A DNA stretch of 64,000 nt, from the NCBI RefSeq assembly GCF_030441895.1, contig NZ_JARJAS010000018.1. One strand, 5' to 3'. The first letter of the stretch is position 1. The number at the start of each line of letters is the position of its first letter. The notes under the pieces are model-generated. The model saw only the letters and a list, made by a program, of their open reading frames with translations, had not been told where the DNA came from and ran no database searches. The stretch comes from Enterococcus_D entomosocium (GTDB lineage Bacteria > Bacillota > Bacilli > Lactobacillales > Enterococcaceae). Both the position numbers and the translations under genes were made by a program. Positions 41,632 through 51,143 of this stretch are shown here, one piece after another.

Positions 41632-43998
41632 TCAACGCAATGGTTTCCATTCCCACTCTTCGACTTCGGCGATATCATAGCCGTTTTCTCGAATAAAGTC
41701 ATGGTGATACGCAACGGTGTCTGCCATTTTTTTGGCAAAGTCCGTTGCTTTTTCTCCATAGACCCATTCGGCGGCGTCTTTGGCTAAGTGGAAGCGATCC
41801 AATTCAGAAAGGATCCGCATATCAAACGGTGTCGTGATGTCGCCATTTTCTCGGTACCCATGAATATGAAGCTGTTGGTTGCGACGGCCAAAGAAGATGT
41901 CGCGAATCAGTCCTTCATACCCGTGGAAAGCAAGCACGATCGGTTTGTCTTTCGTAAAGTAGGCTTCGAATGCTTCATCGCTCAACCCACGAGGATCGAC
42001 TTCTGGACGACGCAATTTCAATAGATCGACCACATTGATGAAGCGGACTTTCAACTCTGGGAAGGCTTCAATCAGCAAGGAAACAGCAGCTAATGCTTCC
42101 AAATTCGGTTCCGTCCCGGCAGCTGCGATCACGATGTCCGGTTCTTGTCCTTCATCTGTCGATGCCCAGTCGATGACTTTCAAGCCATCTTTGACAAGCA
42201 CTTTCGCTTCATCCGCCGAATAAAACTGCGGACGTGGGTGTTTCGAAGAGACCACTAGATTGATCTTTTCTTCAGAAGCGAGCGTTTCTGCCATGACAGC
42301 CATCAAGCTATTGGCATCGGCTGGCAAGTAGACCCGCACAAAGTCGGCTTTTTTCTCTGCAATATGGGTCATGATCCCTGGATCTTGGTGGGTGTACCCA
42401 TTATGGTCTTGTTGGAAGACCGTTGATGAAGCGATCAAATTCAATGAGGGGTACGGGTTGCGCCAGTCAAGATCATGGGCTTTTCGTAACCATTTGAAGT
42501 GCTGCGTGATCATAGAATCAACGACTCTTAGGAATGACTCGTAGCTGGCAAAGAAGCCATGACGCCCCGTCAGCACATAGCCTTCCAAGAAGCCTTCTGC
42601 TTGATGTTCTGATAATTGTGAATCAATCACACGGCCCACTGAAGACAGCCATTCATCATAATCAGGATGTTTTGGCTCCAACCATTGGCGGTCCGTGACT
42701 TCGAACACATGGTTCAACCGATTGGATTTGGCTTCATCTGGGCCAAAAATGCGGAAGTTGTCAGGATTTTCTTTGATGATGTCACGGGCAAATTTCCCAA
42801 AGACCATCATATCTTGGGCCGTCGTTTCCCCTGGTGTCTCAATCGCAATGGCATGTGCTTGCCAATCTGGCAAGCGTAGCGGTTGCGGATCGATCCCCCC
42901 GTTGGTGATTGGGTTGACAGCCATCCGTTGCTCCCCTTTTGGCGCCAATTCTTGAATCTCAGCGTTGATGCGGCCGTTTTCGTCAAAAAGCTCTTCTGGA
43001 CGATAAGACTGCAGCCAATCCGTCAAAGCATCCACGTGTTCCATATGTTTCGCATTGACAGGGATCGGCACTTGGTGGGCACGGAAGCCCCCTTCAATCG
43101 GCTCGCCATCCCAGACTTTCGGTCCAGTCCACCCTTTTGGTGTGCGAACGATTAAAACAGGCCAATGAGGCATAGCGGCTTCTTCCGCAGAACCTTTGCG
43201 GGCTTCTGCTTGGATCGCGTGGATCTGTTCGATGGCTTGATCCATCTTCTGTGCCAATTGCGGATGAACGGCTTCTGGATCGTCCCCTTCTACGAAATAA
43301 GGGGTCCAACCCATGCCTTCAAAATATTTCGTGAGATCTTGGTCACTTTTACGAGCCAAAATCGTTGGATTGGCAATCTTGGCGCCATTCAAATGCAAGA
43401 TAGGCAAAATTGCGCCATCATTGACTGGGTTGATAAAGGTATTTGAAAACCAGCTGCCCGCTAATGGTCCGGTTTCGGCTTCACCATCACCGACCACTAC
43501 TGCTGCAATGACATCGGGATTGTCTAAAATAGCTCCGGTAGCGTGGGCGATGGAATAGCCTAGCTCGCCGCCTTCATGGATCGAACCTGGCGTTTCAGGT
43601 GCCGCATGAGAAGCGATCCCACCTGGGAAAGAGAAGGTTTTGAATAGATGTTTCATCCCTACTTCGTCTTGGGTGGCTTTTGGATAGATCTCGCTGTAGC
43701 TGCCGTCTAAATAAGCATTCGCAACCATGACTTGTCCGCCATGGCCTGGTCCTTCGATATAAAACATGTTTAAGTCGTACTTATTGATGACGCGATTGAG
43801 ATGGGTGTAAATAAAATTTTGTCCTGCGATCGTTCCCCAGTGACCAATTGGATTCACTTTTAAATCTTTTTCTTCGATGGGGCGGCGCAATAAGGGATTG
43901 TCTTTCAAATAGATCTGACCAACGGAAAGGTAGTTGGCTGCTCGCCACCAAGCGTTCATTTTCTGATAATACTCTGGTGTATCGTAGGTTGTCTTCAT
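41632..43998 (-). CDS. xpkA: Xylulose-5-phosphate/fructose-6-phosphate phosphoketolase
   Basis: This thiamine-diphosphate enzyme splits xylulose 5-phosphate into acetyl phosphate and glyceraldehyde 3-phosphate. The 788-residue length is typical. It has the N-terminal GPGHGGQVMVANAYLDGSYSEIYP motif (split over a strand), the cofactor-binding GDGEAETGPLAGSW, and the C-terminal FHGYEGLIRDIFFGR. The start follows AAGGAGGAG. It lies just downstream of araA on the same strand with its own promoter, so arabinose-derived xylulose 5-phosphate would flow straight into it. Confidence 0.96.
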   Translation of the reverse strand: MKTTYDTPEYYQKMNAWWRAANYLSVGQIYLKDNPLLRRPIEEKDLKVNPIGHWGTIAGQNFIYTHLNRVINKYDLNMFYIEGPGHGGQVMVANAYLDGSYSEIYPKATQDEVGMKHLFKTFSFPGGIASHAAPETPGSIHEGGELGYSIAHATGAILDNPDVIAAVVVGDGEAETGPLAGSWFSNTFINPVNDGAILPILHLNGAKIANPTILARKSDQDLTKYFEGMGWTPYFVEGDDPEAVHPQLAQKMDQAIEQIHAIQAEARKGSAEEAAMPHWPVLIVRTPKGWTGPKVWDGEPIEGGFRAHQVPIPVNAKHMEHVDALTDWLQSYRPEELFDENGRINAEIQELAPKGEQRMAVNPITNGGIDPQPLRLPDWQAHAIAIETPGETTAQDMMVFGKFARDIIKENPDNFRIFGPDEAKSNRLNHVFEVTDRQWLEPKHPDYDEWLSSVGRVIDSQLSEHQAEGFLEGYVLTGRHGFFASYESFLRVVDSMITQHFKWLRKAHDLDWRNPYPSLNLIASSTVFQQDHNGYTHQDPGIMTHIAEKKADFVRVYLPADANSLMAVMAETLASEEKINLVVSSKHPRPQFYSADEAKVLVKDGLKVIDWASTDEGQEPDIVIAAAGTEPNLEALAAVSLLIEAFPELKVRFINVVDLLKLRRPEVDPRGLSDEAFEAYFTKDKPIVLAFHGYEGLIRDIFFGRRNQQLHIHGYRENGDITTPFDMRILSELDRFHLAKDAAEWVYGEKATDFAKKMADTVAYHHDFIRENGYDIAEVEEWEWKPLR

Positions 43999-44039
43999 TG
44001 TGCTCCTCCTTTTAGTCCATTGTTCCACTCTTACATAAA

Positions 44040-44068
44040 AGTCTATGCCCCCTATATTTAAAAGTCAA
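44040..44068 (-). promoter_or_regulatory. Promoter of phosphoketolase
   Basis: -35 TTGACT (44063-44068), a 17-base spacer and -10 TAGACT (44040-44045), about 42 bases before the start codon. Confidence 0.6.
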
Positions 44069-44149
44069 TTTTGCTGATTGCTGGTGCTTTCAAGGGTTTG
44101 CTTGCCCGCACTTTACAGCCAGAAGGCAAGAAAGCTTAAGAAAAACTCA

Positions 44150-44178
44150 AAGAAACCGCCGGCATCGCCAACGGTTCC
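44150..44178 (-). terminator. Probable terminator of the ara operon
   Basis: A 12-bp stem with G-T pairs (GGAACCGTTGGC...) follows the araA stop. The trailing T content is broken (TTTCTTTGAG), so read-through into xpkA is possible. Confidence 0.5.
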
Positions 44179-44194
44179 TTTTGTGATTGGGTAC

Positions 44195-45619
44195 TTATTT
44201 GATCGTTACGTATTCTAATCCTACAAGTTTCGCCCATGTTTCGATCTGATCAGAATTTAGGACAAGTGAGACAACGGTGTGATGGCCACCGCCTGTTTCG
44301 ATCCACTGTTTGACGCCATCGTGGAAGTTTGGTTTTGGCGTCCACATTACTCGTGCAACCGGTAGTTTTGGTGCTTCTTCAGTTGGCTCAAAGGCATCGA
44401 CTTCATTGATCAATAATTTGTAGTGAGTGCCAAAGTCGGCCATCGAAACCACGACACCTTCGCCGCCTTGGCCGTCAAACACGAGCCGGGCTGGGTCTTC
44501 ACGATCCCCCATCGACAATGGCGAAACCACGATTTTTGGTTTGCTGGCTGCTAATACCGGATCGACTTCCATCATGTGGGATTGCAAGATGGCTTCTTTT
44601 CCTGGTGTCAGCTCATAGGTGTAGTCTTCCATAAAGCCAGTCGCTTTATTGTGAGCCATGATTTTCATCAAGCGGTCAATAGCGGCTGTTTTCCAGTCCC
44701 CTTCACCGGCAAACCCATAGCCTTCTGCCATCAAGCGTTGTACAGCTAAACCAGGCAACTGCTGCATACCATACAAGTCTTCAAAGTTCGTGGTAAATGC
44801 CGTATAGCCGCCTGCTTCAAGGAAGCGGCGCAGACCGATTTCTTGTTTGGCTTGTGCTTTGACATGACGTGCCCACTCTTCTTTGTCGTAATCGCCATAA
44901 TCGAAATCATACAGCTGGCTGTATTCTTCAAAGAGTGCATCGATTTCTTCGTCAGTCACCGCATCGACAACTTGTACCAAATCGCCGATCCCAAAATAAT
45001 CAACGGTCCAACCAAATTGGATCTGTGCTTCGACTTTGTCGCCTTCCGTCACCCCAACGTTACGCATGTTGTCGCCAAAACGAGCGACTTTAATTTGGAA
45101 GCTTTCATTGTAGCCGACTGCCACGTCCATCCAAGCTGCAATTTCTTTTTGGATGGCTTCATTTTTCCAATAACCGACAACGATTTTGTTTTGCTTTTTC
45201 AAACGGGCATTGATAAATCCGTATTCTCGGTCACCATGAGCCGCTTGGTTCAAGTTCATAAAGTCCATATCGATGGTTTCCCATGGAATTTGTTCATTGT
45301 ATTGAGTGGCAAGGTGCAGCAATGGTTTTTGTAATAATTTCGTGCCGCGAATCCACATTTTTGCTGGTGAGAAGGTGTGCATCCAGGTGATCACCCCAGC
45401 GACTTCATCCCGATAGTTGACTTCTTTCATGATTTTCGTAATCGTATCGGCAGTAACAGCGAGTTCTTGTAAAACAACTGGATAAGGCAGCTTTGAGCTG
45501 TCATTTAAGCTTTTGACCATTTCTTCTGCATGATCCCGTACTTCTTGTAATGCTTCTTCTCCATATAAGTGCTGTGATCCTACGACGAACCAAAATTCTT
45601 TTTTCCCGATTTCTAACAT
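44195..45619 (-). CDS. araA: L-arabinose isomerase (AraA)
   Basis: AraA converts L-arabinose to L-ribulose using manganese. The 474-residue protein shows FWFVVGSQHLYGEEAL at the N-terminus, TWMHTFSPAKMWI, and the metal-site region MEDYTYEL and SHMMEVDP. The His ligand region near GGHHTVVS is at the end. The start is the ATG after AAGGAGC; a longer reading has no ribosome site. It is the last gene of araR-araB-araD-araA. Confidence 0.97.
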   Translation of the reverse strand: MLEIGKKEFWFVVGSQHLYGEEALQEVRDHAEEMVKSLNDSSKLPYPVVLQELAVTADTITKIMKEVNYRDEVAGVITWMHTFSPAKMWIRGTKLLQKPLLHLATQYNEQIPWETIDMDFMNLNQAAHGDREYGFINARLKKQNKIVVGYWKNEAIQKEIAAWMDVAVGYNESFQIKVARFGDNMRNVGVTEGDKVEAQIQFGWTVDYFGIGDLVQVVDAVTDEEIDALFEEYSQLYDFDYGDYDKEEWARHVKAQAKQEIGLRRFLEAGGYTAFTTNFEDLYGMQQLPGLAVQRLMAEGYGFAGEGDWKTAAIDRLMKIMAHNKATGFMEDYTYELTPGKEAILQSHMMEVDPVLAASKPKIVVSPLSMGDREDPARLVFDGQGGEGVVVSMADFGTHYKLLINEVDAFEPTEEAPKLPVARVMWTPKPNFHDGVKQWIETGGGHHTVVSLVLNSDQIETWAKLVGLEYVTIK

Positions 45620-45638
45620 TCTACTTGCTCCTTTTTCG

Positions 45639-46334
45639 TTATTTTTGCCCGTAATAGGCATTTTCTCCATGTTTGCGTAAATAATGTTTGTCTAAGACCC
45701 GCTGCGGCAATTCGGGTGCGTAACTGTTGAGCTGGCGCGTGATAAAATTCATCTTAGCGACTTCTTCTAAGACAACTGCGTTCATCACCGCCGCATCCGC
45801 CGTTTTGCCCCAGGTAAACGGTCCATGACCGTGAAGCAAGACACCAGGAATTTCTTCTGGCGTGATGCCGCGTTCCTTAAAGGTTTCGACGATCACCTGT
45901 CCTGTTTGTGCTTCATAGCCTTCATCGATCTCGGCTTGCGTCAAAAAGCGGGCACAGGGGACTGCTCCATAAAACGTATCGGCATGGGTCGTGCCCATCG
46001 CTGGCAGATCGAGTCCTGCCTGAGCCCAGCTCGTCGCCCAAGTAGAATGGGTATGGACGATCCCACCAATTTCTGGAAATGCTTTGTATAAAACGGCATG
46101 CGTCGGCGTATCGGAGGAAGGATTTTTTGCTCCTTCCACTACGTTGCCCTCAAAATCACAAACCACCATATCACTGGCTTGCATGGTTTCATAGTCAACA
46201 CCGCTAGGTTTGATGACAAACAACTGCTGTTGGCGATCCACTGCTGACACATTGCCCCAGGTGTATTTGATCAATCCTTGCTTCGGCAATGTCAAATTGG
46301 CCTGAAAGACTTCTTCTTTTAATCCTTCTAACAC
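45639..46334 (-). CDS. araD: L-ribulose-5-phosphate 4-epimerase (AraD)
   Basis: This class II aldolase-fold enzyme converts L-ribulose 5-phosphate to D-xylulose 5-phosphate. Its 231 residues contain TWGNVSAVD, IKPSGVDY, SSDTPTHAVLYKAF, the zinc-binding IVHTHSTWAT and the third His in LLHGHGPFTWG. It lies 19 bases from both araB and araA in the same operon. Confidence 0.97.
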   Translation of the reverse strand: MLEGLKEEVFQANLTLPKQGLIKYTWGNVSAVDRQQQLFVIKPSGVDYETMQASDMVVCDFEGNVVEGAKNPSSDTPTHAVLYKAFPEIGGIVHTHSTWATSWAQAGLDLPAMGTTHADTFYGAVPCARFLTQAEIDEGYEAQTGQVIVETFKERGITPEEIPGVLLHGHGPFTWGKTADAAVMNAVVLEEVAKMNFITRQLNSYAPELPQRVLDKHYLRKHGENAYYGQK

Positions 46335-46353
46335 AAAATCCCCTTCTTTCTTT

Positions 46354-47949
46354 TTAAATCAACGCATCGATTGCCGCTTGCTCGATCGGCAACCCTGCTT
46401 GGTAACGTTGGGTAAAGACGGTGAACCCCTGAATGTCGGCGTCCGTTGGGGCTAACGTCACGCCGTGGTCATTTTTAAACACTTGATCTGCTAAAAATGC
46501 GGCCAAGGATTGTTCTGGCTTGTGGCGGCGAAGGTATGCTGCTAAAAGGGCGATCCCCCAGGCGCCGCCTTCACCAGCCGTTTCCATGACCGTAACTGGG
46601 GCTTCAATGACAGCTGCCAAGACACGCTGGGCAACTTCTGGCGTCTTGAAGATCCCCCCGTGGCCAACGATTCGATCAATGGCGACGTCTTCGGCTTCCA
46701 GAATCTTCATCCCGATCTTCATCGCACCAAAGGCACTAAACAGATGTAAGCGCATGAAATTTGCTAAAGTAAAAGAACTCTCTGGCGATCGGACGAAAAG
46801 CGGTCGTCCTTCAGGGATCTTGGTGATATTTTCACCAGAATAATAGCCATAAGAGAGCATCCCACCACAGTCTGAATCCCCTTTCAATGCTTCGTTGAAC
46901 AAGGTCGCAAACAATTCTTCCGTGGAGAGTTTCATTCCAGCTGCGTCGGCAAATTCGCGGAAAAGTTTGACCCAGGCATTGATCTCCGAGGTACAGTTAT
47001 TCGTATGGACCATCCCCACCAAATCACCAGAAGGCGTCGTGACCAAATCGATCTCTGGATACACTTGCGTTAAGGGTTCTTCTAAAACGATCATGGCAAA
47101 AGCCGACGTCCCGGCTGAAACATTCCCGCTTCGCTGAGCCACACTATTCGTGGCAACCATGCCAGTACCCGCATCGCCTTCTGGCGGACATAACGGGGTG
47201 CCGGCTTGCAAGGTACCGGTTGGGTCGAGTTTTCTTGCGCCTTCTACCGTCAATGTGCCGGCTGGTTCGCCTGCTGTCAACACTTGTGGCAAAAGGTCTT
47301 TGATCTGCCAAGGATACCCCAGACTGCTGATTTGTGCATCAAATTGCTGCAGCATATTCGCATCATAGTTTTTTGTCGTACTGTCGATTGGGAACATCCC
47401 TGATGCATCGCCGATTCCGATAACTTTTTCCCCTGTCAGCTGCCAATGGACATAGCCGGCTAAGGTAGTGAAAAAAGCAACCTCTGGGACGTGGGCTTCT
47501 TGATTCAAAATCGCTTGATACAAATGCGCGATACTCCAACGCTGCGGGATGTTGTATTGGAACAATGCCGTCAAGGCTTTTTCTGCTTCTTCCGTAATCG
47601 CATTGCGCCATGTCCGAAAAGGGACCAACAGCGTGCCTTGCTGATCAAAAGCCATATAGCCGTGCATCATTGCAGAAAAACCGATACTGCCGATCGTCGT
47701 CAAAGGTACCTCAAATTGCTGCTGGATATTGTGCGCCAACTCTTGGTAGCTGGCTTGCAGTCCTTGCCAAACCGCTTCTAGCGAGTAGGTCCAAATCCCT
47801 TGCTCCAATTGATTTTCCCATTCAAAACTGCCGGAAGCGATCGTCTGAAACTGTTCATCGATCAAGACGGCTTTGATCCGTGTCGAGCCTAGCTCGATCC
47901 CAAGAGACGTGCGCCCGTCAATAATTGCTTGCCTTACTTGTTGCGTCAT
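46354..47949 (-). CDS. araB: Ribulokinase (AraB), FGGY family
   Basis: This 531-residue FGGY kinase phosphorylates L-ribulose. It has the N-terminal phosphate-binding LGIELGSTRIKAVLID, the GFSAMMHGYMAFD segment, and the C-terminal RIVGHGGIFKTPEVAQRVLAA signature. It begins four bases after araR stops and is 19 bases before araD. Confidence 0.93.
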   Translation of the reverse strand: MTQQVRQAIIDGRTSLGIELGSTRIKAVLIDEQFQTIASGSFEWENQLEQGIWTYSLEAVWQGLQASYQELAHNIQQQFEVPLTTIGSIGFSAMMHGYMAFDQQGTLLVPFRTWRNAITEEAEKALTALFQYNIPQRWSIAHLYQAILNQEAHVPEVAFFTTLAGYVHWQLTGEKVIGIGDASGMFPIDSTTKNYDANMLQQFDAQISSLGYPWQIKDLLPQVLTAGEPAGTLTVEGARKLDPTGTLQAGTPLCPPEGDAGTGMVATNSVAQRSGNVSAGTSAFAMIVLEEPLTQVYPEIDLVTTPSGDLVGMVHTNNCTSEINAWVKLFREFADAAGMKLSTEELFATLFNEALKGDSDCGGMLSYGYYSGENITKIPEGRPLFVRSPESSFTLANFMRLHLFSAFGAMKIGMKILEAEDVAIDRIVGHGGIFKTPEVAQRVLAAVIEAPVTVMETAGEGGAWGIALLAAYLRRHKPEQSLAAFLADQVFKNDHGVTLAPTDADIQGFTVFTQRYQAGLPIEQAAIDALI

Positions 47950-47953
47950 CTTC

Positions 47954-49027
47954 TTACTCTCCTTTTTGGTTATTGACTGAACCGCGAACGATCAGCTCTG
48001 GTTCAAAATAAAAGTGTTGTGCTTCTGTTGCCTTACCTGTAGTGATCCATTGTGCTGCCAATTCCCCCATCGCTTCTTTCGGGTGAGTCAGTGTGGTGAT
48101 CGTCGGTGTGGACAAGGTGCTAAGGGGCGAGTCATCGTTTCCTACGATCGAAAAATCAGTAGGAACGTTCTTCCCAGCAGCCGTCAATGCTTGAATCAAA
48201 CGATGCGCGATCTCATCGTTGTAACAAACGATGCCTGTGACTTGATTATCGGCAGCCGTCAAGCGCTGGATCGCTTGTTCAATAACGGCTTCTTTCGTCT
48301 CCGTCGTATACGTCAAGACGTCTTCTGCTGCAAACGTCCGCTTGGCTTGGGTCAACGCTTTGACAAACCCTTTCATCCGATATTTCCCTTGTAAGTCATC
48401 GATTTTCGTGATCATCATCAACTGCTGATGCTGTTGTTCTAATAGATAATTGGTTGCTAAAAAACCAGAACGTGTATCGTTGACACAAATATGCGGCAAG
48501 TCTAGTTCTTCGTAATAGGCATTGATCATGACGAGAGGAATCCCAGCTTCTTGGAGTGCGACATAATAGGCAAGATTCGGGTTGTACTGGCTGCTCTTAG
48601 TTGGTTCAACGATCAACCCGTCTACCCCTTGATCCATCATTTGCTGCAAGCACGCTCTTTCTTGCTCATGGTCATTGTTGGTTGAGCCTAAAAGCAGTGA
48701 GTAGCCTTGCTCCCGCAATGTCTGCTCCACGCCACGCATGATCGATGGGAAAATATAATCAGACAAATAGGTCATGATGATCCCAATCGTTTTGCGGTTT
48801 TTATGATTGACAGTCTCAGGTTTTGAAACGTAGGTACCTGAGCCCCGTTCTTTTCTTAAATAACCTTCATTGACCAAAACAGCGATCGCTTGGCGCACCG
48901 TGTGGCGGCTATAATGAAATTCTTCCTGTAAGGTTGCTTCTGAAGGGATCGCATCGCCTTCTTGATAGGTGCTTAAGCGGATCTTTTCTCTTAAGATATC
49001 CGCTAGTTGTTCGTACTTATTCGCCAT
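47954..49027 (-). CDS. araR: Arabinose repressor AraR (GntR head, LacI-type sensor)
   Basis: This is a chimeric repressor of about 357 residues. The N-terminal GntR winged helix (about 5-70; IPSEATLQEEFHYSRHTVRQAI, wing RGSGTYV) is joined to a LacI/periplasmic-type ligand domain (about 80-355; TIGIIMTYLSDYIFPSIMRG) that binds L-arabinose in Bacillus AraR. It is the first gene of the catabolic operon, so it is autoregulated. Start choice is uncertain: ATG at 49027 has GATGGG six bases upstream; ATG at 49033 is two codons longer. Confidence 0.93.
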   Translation of the reverse strand: MANKYEQLADILREKIRLSTYQEGDAIPSEATLQEEFHYSRHTVRQAIAVLVNEGYLRKERGSGTYVSKPETVNHKNRKTIGIIMTYLSDYIFPSIMRGVEQTLREQGYSLLLGSTNNDHEQERACLQQMMDQGVDGLIVEPTKSSQYNPNLAYYVALQEAGIPLVMINAYYEELDLPHICVNDTRSGFLATNYLLEQQHQQLMMITKIDDLQGKYRMKGFVKALTQAKRTFAAEDVLTYTTETKEAVIEQAIQRLTAADNQVTGIVCYNDEIAHRLIQALTAAGKNVPTDFSIVGNDDSPLSTLSTPTITTLTHPKEAMGELAAQWITTGKATEAQHFYFEPELIVRGSVNNQKGE

Positions 49028-49048
49028 TTTCATCCCATCTTTCAAAAG

Positions 49049-49091
49049 TTGTCTGTACATCTAAGATACCAAGAAACCGCTTCCTTGTCAA
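49049..49091 (-). promoter_or_regulatory. Promoter of araRBDA with cre and TGTACA element
   Basis: -35 TTGACA (49086-49091), a 17-base spacer and -10 TATCTT (49063-49068). A cre-like element (AAGAAACCGCTTCCTT on the plus strand, 49071-49086, two mismatches) fills the spacer. A TGTACA core near 49054-49060 downstream of the -10 resembles the centre of Bacillus AraR boxes. Confidence 0.65.
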
Positions 49092-49243
49092 TTGCTGCTA
49101 TACTAATTTTTCTGAAAAAGTAATAGAGAAAAAATTCCAAACGATCATTCACCTATATTTTACTCATAATAAAAATAAATAAGATTAAATTTGTTGTATA
49201 ATTGAATAAATAGTTAGTTATTTCTATGAAGGAGGCAAACACT

Positions 49244-50065
49244 TTGACGAGAAATATGAATGAAAATCGTGAGGCGCCAATCATTCTTTATTCAAAAAAA
49301 TATCGAGAGAATCGCAAACACGAGGCTAGTTGTCGCTGGTTTATTACCAGTAAAGGTGTTTTGATAAACCATACCCATCCAAAAATCCCAGATGAAAAGA
49401 TTCCCATGGCAAAAATTGCCGATGTGGAATTACATATAGGCAAAGGTCTCTTAGTGGACTACCTCCGCCTGCAGGTACCAGGTGATCCTCATCTGCTTTA
49501 TTTCACCAATCGAATCGATGCCCAAAAAGCCTATGAATTTTTAACGGATCATTTGGCAGCACTTGGCGGACAATCAGCCAAAAGTTACGTGGATGAAGAG
49601 GCTGGTAAAATCAAATTACTGTCTTATCATTATCGTGATGCTTGGATCATCGCAGAAGATACCCTCACGATCATCGACTACAAAAAGAAAGAAAAGCAGG
49701 TTTTGCAGATTCCCCAGATCACCAGTGTCAGTCTGAAAGAAGTTGCCGAATCTGGTCTTTGGAAAGGCAATGGCTTCTTGGAACTGTATATTGGCGGCGG
49801 GGCAATCAGAGAAACCCATTCTCGCAGAAGGACGGAACCAAACCACTCCCTTTGCTTTGCCGAAAAAGACCTGCTGATTGCTCGGATCATACAGCGCTAT
49901 CTCACTAACTTCCCCCGTGAGCATGCGATGCTGCCCCCGCGACCAACTGTAAACACGACGGAACAGGTCATTGCTGAACTTCGCGAACTGAAAATGTTGG
50001 TCGACGAAGGAATTCTGACTGAAGAAGAATTTGCGTTGAAGAAAAAAAAACTATTAGGATTATAG
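49244..50065 (+). CDS. PH-like domain protein with C-terminal SHOCT motif
   Basis: This is a protein of about 273 residues with two PH-like (bacterial pleckstrin-type) halves rich in beta strands, about residues 10-105 and 115-220. A short C-terminal SHOCT helix pair follows (EQVIAELRELKMLVDEGILTEEEFALKKKKLLGL split by a turn). SHOCT tails usually mediate oligomerisation. No membrane helix or catalytic motif is visible and the role is unknown. AAGGAGG at 49230-49236 is eight bases before a TTG, so TTG is the likely start. The ATG at 49226 overlaps the ribosome site, and the next ATG at 49256 is too distant. Confidence 0.7.
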   Translation: MTRNMNENREAPIILYSKKYRENRKHEASCRWFITSKGVLINHTHPKIPDEKIPMAKIADVELHIGKGLLVDYLRLQVPGDPHLLYFTNRIDAQKAYEFLTDHLAALGGQSAKSYVDEEAGKIKLLSYHYRDAWIIAEDTLTIIDYKKKEKQVLQIPQITSVSLKEVAESGLWKGNGFLELYIGGGAIRETHSRRRTEPNHSLCFAEKDLLIARIIQRYLTNFPREHAMLPPRPTVNTTEQVIAELRELKMLVDEGILTEEEFALKKKKLLGL

Positions 50066-50087
50066 AAGCAATCGCTTCGGGGAAAAA

Positions 50088-50141
50088 CCAGCCCTCCTGC
50101 CATGCGAAGGCAGAGATTTCGGTGAAGGGCTGTGCTTTTTT
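50088..50141 (+). terminator. Terminator of the SHOCT protein gene
   Basis: Outer stem CAGCCCT/AGGGCTG and inner CTGCC/GGCAG are followed by a T-run. Confidence 0.75.
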
Positions 50142-50153
50142 TCTGGGAAAATT

Positions 50154-50183
50154 TTGAACGGTTTTTTTAGAACATGCTATACT
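50154..50183 (+). promoter_or_regulatory. Promoter of the PucR-type regulator gene
   Basis: -35 TTGAAC (50154-50159), an 18-base spacer and an extended -10 TGCTATACT (TATACT at 50178-50183). Confidence 0.65.
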
Positions 50184-50224
50184 AAATGAAGAATACGTAG
50201 AGTATCTCAAAGGAGGTCTTTCTC

Positions 50225-51100
50225 ATTTTTTCTTTTAATGACATCAAAGCGCGTTTCCCCCAGGCAACGCTGCATGACAAAGTATCCACAACGAAGGACA
50301 TCGAATCCATCGCTTTCGGCAAAAAATATATTTGGCTGCCAACTGACCAATTAAGTGACAGTGAAAAACTGCTGATCCAACTGGGAAACGGCTCTTTGCA
50401 ACCAGAAATCGATAACCGAAACCATCCATGGTATCCGATTTTATTTGAACATCAGCCCGTTCAAGACCAAACGTGGGTCCGAATGCTGCAAGTTCATTTC
50501 ACCCGAACCATTGACTCCTTGCAATCCGAATGGCTCGCAGAGATCCAGCAAATGCTCCCTAGCGTGGTGGATCTTTTTTTCCTCACCGAAGACCATGCGG
50601 TGATCGTAGAAAAACAAGACGACACTAATTTACCCATCGAAGATCTCGACGGCTTATTCGTGGCTTTGGATATGGATTTCGACTGCTATTCCCAGCTGTT
50701 CGTTGGCCCCTTCCATCACCCACGCCACGACTTCACTACCTTATGGACGAGTGAATCTACCCTGTTTAAAAATGAGTTAAAAACGAAAACTACCAGTAAA
50801 AGTATGGATCTGCCCAAAGTGGTCTTCGCTCTTTTTCGCAATGGCTTTTCCGAGTATATTTCCTTGTTTCGTACCTTGTATCTAGATTGGTTTGAAGAAG
50901 AGACCGAAACGATCATTCAATCACTGTGGCGCAATCAAGGCAATGCGAGTTCCACTGCCAAAGAACTGTTTATGCATCGGAATTCTCTCCTATATAAGAT
51001 CGATAAGTTTCAAACACTGACACGTTTAAATTTAAAAAATATGGATGATCTGCTGCTTTGCTATTTACTGATCGACCAATTCACCCATCAGAGCAATTAA
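50225..51100 (+). CDS. PucR/CdaR-type regulator, apparent ATT start
   Basis: This protein is about 291 residues. The C-terminal about 60 residues are a PucR-type helix-turn-helix (LWRNQGNASSTAKELFMHRNSLLYKIDKF). The N-terminal 220 residues have no clear motif. The frame is open from 50225, and an ideal AAAGGAGG (50209-50216) is eight bases before ATT at 50225. In the proper frame there is no ATG, GTG or TTG between that site and TTG at 50396, 57 codons in. The ATG at 50238 is out of frame. I therefore infer ATT initiation, as in infC. It precedes msmK, so it may control sugar import. Confidence 0.72.
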   Translation: MFSFNDIKARFPQATLHDKVSTTKDIESIAFGKKYIWLPTDQLSDSEKLLIQLGNGSLQPEIDNRNHPWYPILFEHQPVQDQTWVRMLQVHFTRTIDSLQSEWLAEIQQMLPSVVDLFFLTEDHAVIVEKQDDTNLPIEDLDGLFVALDMDFDCYSQLFVGPFHHPRHDFTTLWTSESTLFKNELKTKTTSKSMDLPKVVFALFRNGFSEYISLFRTLYLDWFEEETETIIQSLWRNQGNASSTAKELFMHRNSLLYKIDKFQTLTRLNLKNMDDLLLCYLLIDQFTHQSN

Positions 51101-51102
51101 AC

Positions 51103-51138
51103 AACCTGCACAAGAAAACGTTTTTTTCTTGTGCAGGT
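51103..51138 (+). terminator. Strong hairpin after the PucR-type gene
   Basis: A stem of about 15 bp (AACCTGCACAAGAAA with its complement) follows the stop. No T-run follows on the plus strand, so it may be only a partial terminator or a stabilising 3' structure. Confidence 0.55.
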
Positions 51139-51143
51139 TTCCG

